Source: a virus. From it: a stretch of DNA of 38,138 bases. Under the pieces are notes generated by a model that saw only the letters and a list, made by a program, of their open reading frames with translations, had not been told where the DNA came from and made no database searches. Location of the stretch: positions 6,724 through 44,861 of IMG/VR virus record IMGVR_UViG_3300037961_003713; one strand, 5' to 3'. Shown here one piece after another: positions 34,949-38,138 of this stretch (position 1 is the first letter of the stretch; every line of letters starts with the position of its first letter). The position numbers were made by a program, and so were the translations under genes.

Positions 34949-35341
34949 ATGCCATCTAAAAAGACAAAAAAACAATCGAAATCGTCAATAAAGCCCAAAT
35001 TATCATCTTTAGACCAAACACACGGCAAAGAAGAATCTAACGGCGGCGAATCTAAACCCACTACTTTAGACCAAGTTTGGGGCGATACTGGATTGTGGAA
35101 ATACAACACCACAAAATTAAATGAATATACCCAAACGTTGGATGAAATGACACTGTCTGACATTCAGGCTCACGCCTCAAAAATAGGCTTGGTTCCTCGC
35201 GGAAGTAGAATTCAATTAACTAAAAAACTAATCGCTGAATTTAAAAGATTTGTTAGTCAATACAAATCGCCAGAAGTAAAGTCAACTAGTAACAAAAAAG
35301 CTTCTCCTAAAGCATTAAAAATTCTAAAAGAAGGTCAATAA
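34949..35341 (+). CDS. Basic protein with SAP/LEM-like helical motif, 130 aa
   Basis: A 130-residue basic protein. The N-terminal third is low-complexity Lys/Ser. The middle (about 75-110) has MTLSDIQAHASKIGLVPRGS followed by a helix LTKKLIAEFKRF, the pattern of a SAP or HeH/LEM-type DNA-binding hairpin. It could bind DNA or join head and neck. Tentative. Confidence 0.6.
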   Translation: MPSKKTKKQSKSSIKPKLSSLDQTHGKEESNGGESKPTTLDQVWGDTGLWKYNTTKLNEYTQTLDEMTLSDIQAHASKIGLVPRGSRIQLTKKLIAEFKRFVSQYKSPEVKSTSNKKASPKALKILKEGQ

Positions 35342-35383
35342 TGTTATAAAATTTATAATTTGTGGTGTAATATTAAATGTATT

Positions 35384-35773
35384 ATGGCTACGAGTTATGA
35401 TTTAAATGTTGTTAGGGGTTCGGATTTTTCGGTTCGTTTAGCTGTAAAGGATAGCACTGGAAGTGCTTATAATTTAAGTGGCTATTCTACAAGCGGCTAC
35501 GCTAAATTCAGATACTCAAGTTCTGGGTCTTTAGCGAACCTCAATCCAACTGTTGTTTCTGGTGACGCTGGTTCTTTGTACGCTAGTGGATATATAGATT
35601 TATATCTAGCGGCCAATTCTACCACTGGAGTACCCATTACTCAAGGCGTTTACGATGTAGAAATTTACTCTGGAACCTATCACGAAAAAGTGATCAAGGG
35701 TTATATAAATGTTATTCCAGAGGTGACTAGATTAGCTAATTCTGAATTTACTAAGTCAGGAAAATATTTATAA
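35384..35773 (+). CDS. Beta-rich structural protein, 129 aa (Ig-like/baseplate-adjacent)
   Basis: A 129-residue beta-rich protein: MATSYDLNVVRGSDFSVRLAV and VYDVEIYSGTYHEKVIKGYINV. This NIVRGSDF-type start is seen in small Ig-like or baseplate-upper-protein-like units placed before phage tail fibres. Start ATG 35384; the frame from 35360 begins in a GTGTAATATT box that could be its promoter -10. Directly followed by the collagen-like fibre. Confidence 0.65.
   Translation: MATSYDLNVVRGSDFSVRLAVKDSTGSAYNLSGYSTSGYAKFRYSSSGSLANLNPTVVSGDAGSLYASGYIDLYLAANSTTGVPITQGVYDVEIYSGTYHEKVIKGYINVIPEVTRLANSEFTKSGKYL

Positions 35774-38138
<2,365 letters not shown>

Overview
The window is a piece of a tailed double-stranded DNA phage (Caudoviricetes). 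The right half carries a head-assembly order: large terminase, portal, prohead protease/scaffold, decoration-like protein, major capsid protein, then tail/fibre genes. The left half carries lytic-phage functions: an RIIB-like protein, a RuvB-like AAA+ ATPase, a DUF932 protein, two tRNAs, a SleB-type endolysin and PhoH. No integrase, repressor or lysogeny module is visible. The host cannot be named. Promoters are classical TTGACA / extended -10 TGnTATAnT boxes, which indicates use of a host sigma70-type RNA polymerase.

Layout. (a) 1-2.1 kb: small genes and the RIIB-like gene. (b) 2.1-2.85 kb: AT-rich non-coding DNA with iteron-like repeats and a possible small RNA. (c) 2.87-5.26 kb: small genes, tRNA-Arg(TCT), a CAT-anticodon tRNA, and the RuvB-like gene. 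(d) 5.3-16.8 kb: a region of mostly tiny genes in short transcription units, many with their own near-consensus promoter. It is punctuated by nine copies of a GC-hairpin element bounded by TTGACA/TGTCAA arms and holds two strongly structured non-coding RNA candidates. The block at about 11.9-14.9 kb is on the minus strand. In many of these units the start codon lies only 6-9 nt after the -10 box, implying leaderless mRNAs. (e) 17-19.2 kb: 2OG-Fe(II) oxygenase, PhoH, and two minus-strand genes including an HExxH metalloprotease. (f) 19.3-24.2 kb: zinc ribbon protein, sigma-like factor with a Cys cluster, possible small terminase, C2H2-ERCC4 nuclease, large terminase. (g) 24.2-28.4 kb: collagen-like protein, portal, and a tubulin/FtsZ-like GTPase. 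(h) 28.4-30.7 kb: membrane and lipoprotein genes (holin-like, lipoproteins, C39-like peptidase). (i) 30.8-38.1 kb: prohead protease/scaffold, capsid, small structural genes, and a very large collagen-like fibre with a cupredoxin-like domain that runs off the window.

How it fits together. The left region looks like an early/accessory region of individually promoted host-takeover genes. The right region is the late virion region, AT-rich and rich in AGA and ATA codons, which the two tRNAs may serve. The sigma-like factor and zinc ribbon just upstream of the late genes are candidates for late transcription control. The most unusual points are the tubulin/FtsZ-like gene between portal and prohead protease, the nine-copy GC-hairpin element, the two structured RNAs, the leaderless promoter cassettes, and a hydroxylase-family enzyme in the same genome as collagen-like fibres containing a copper-type domain.
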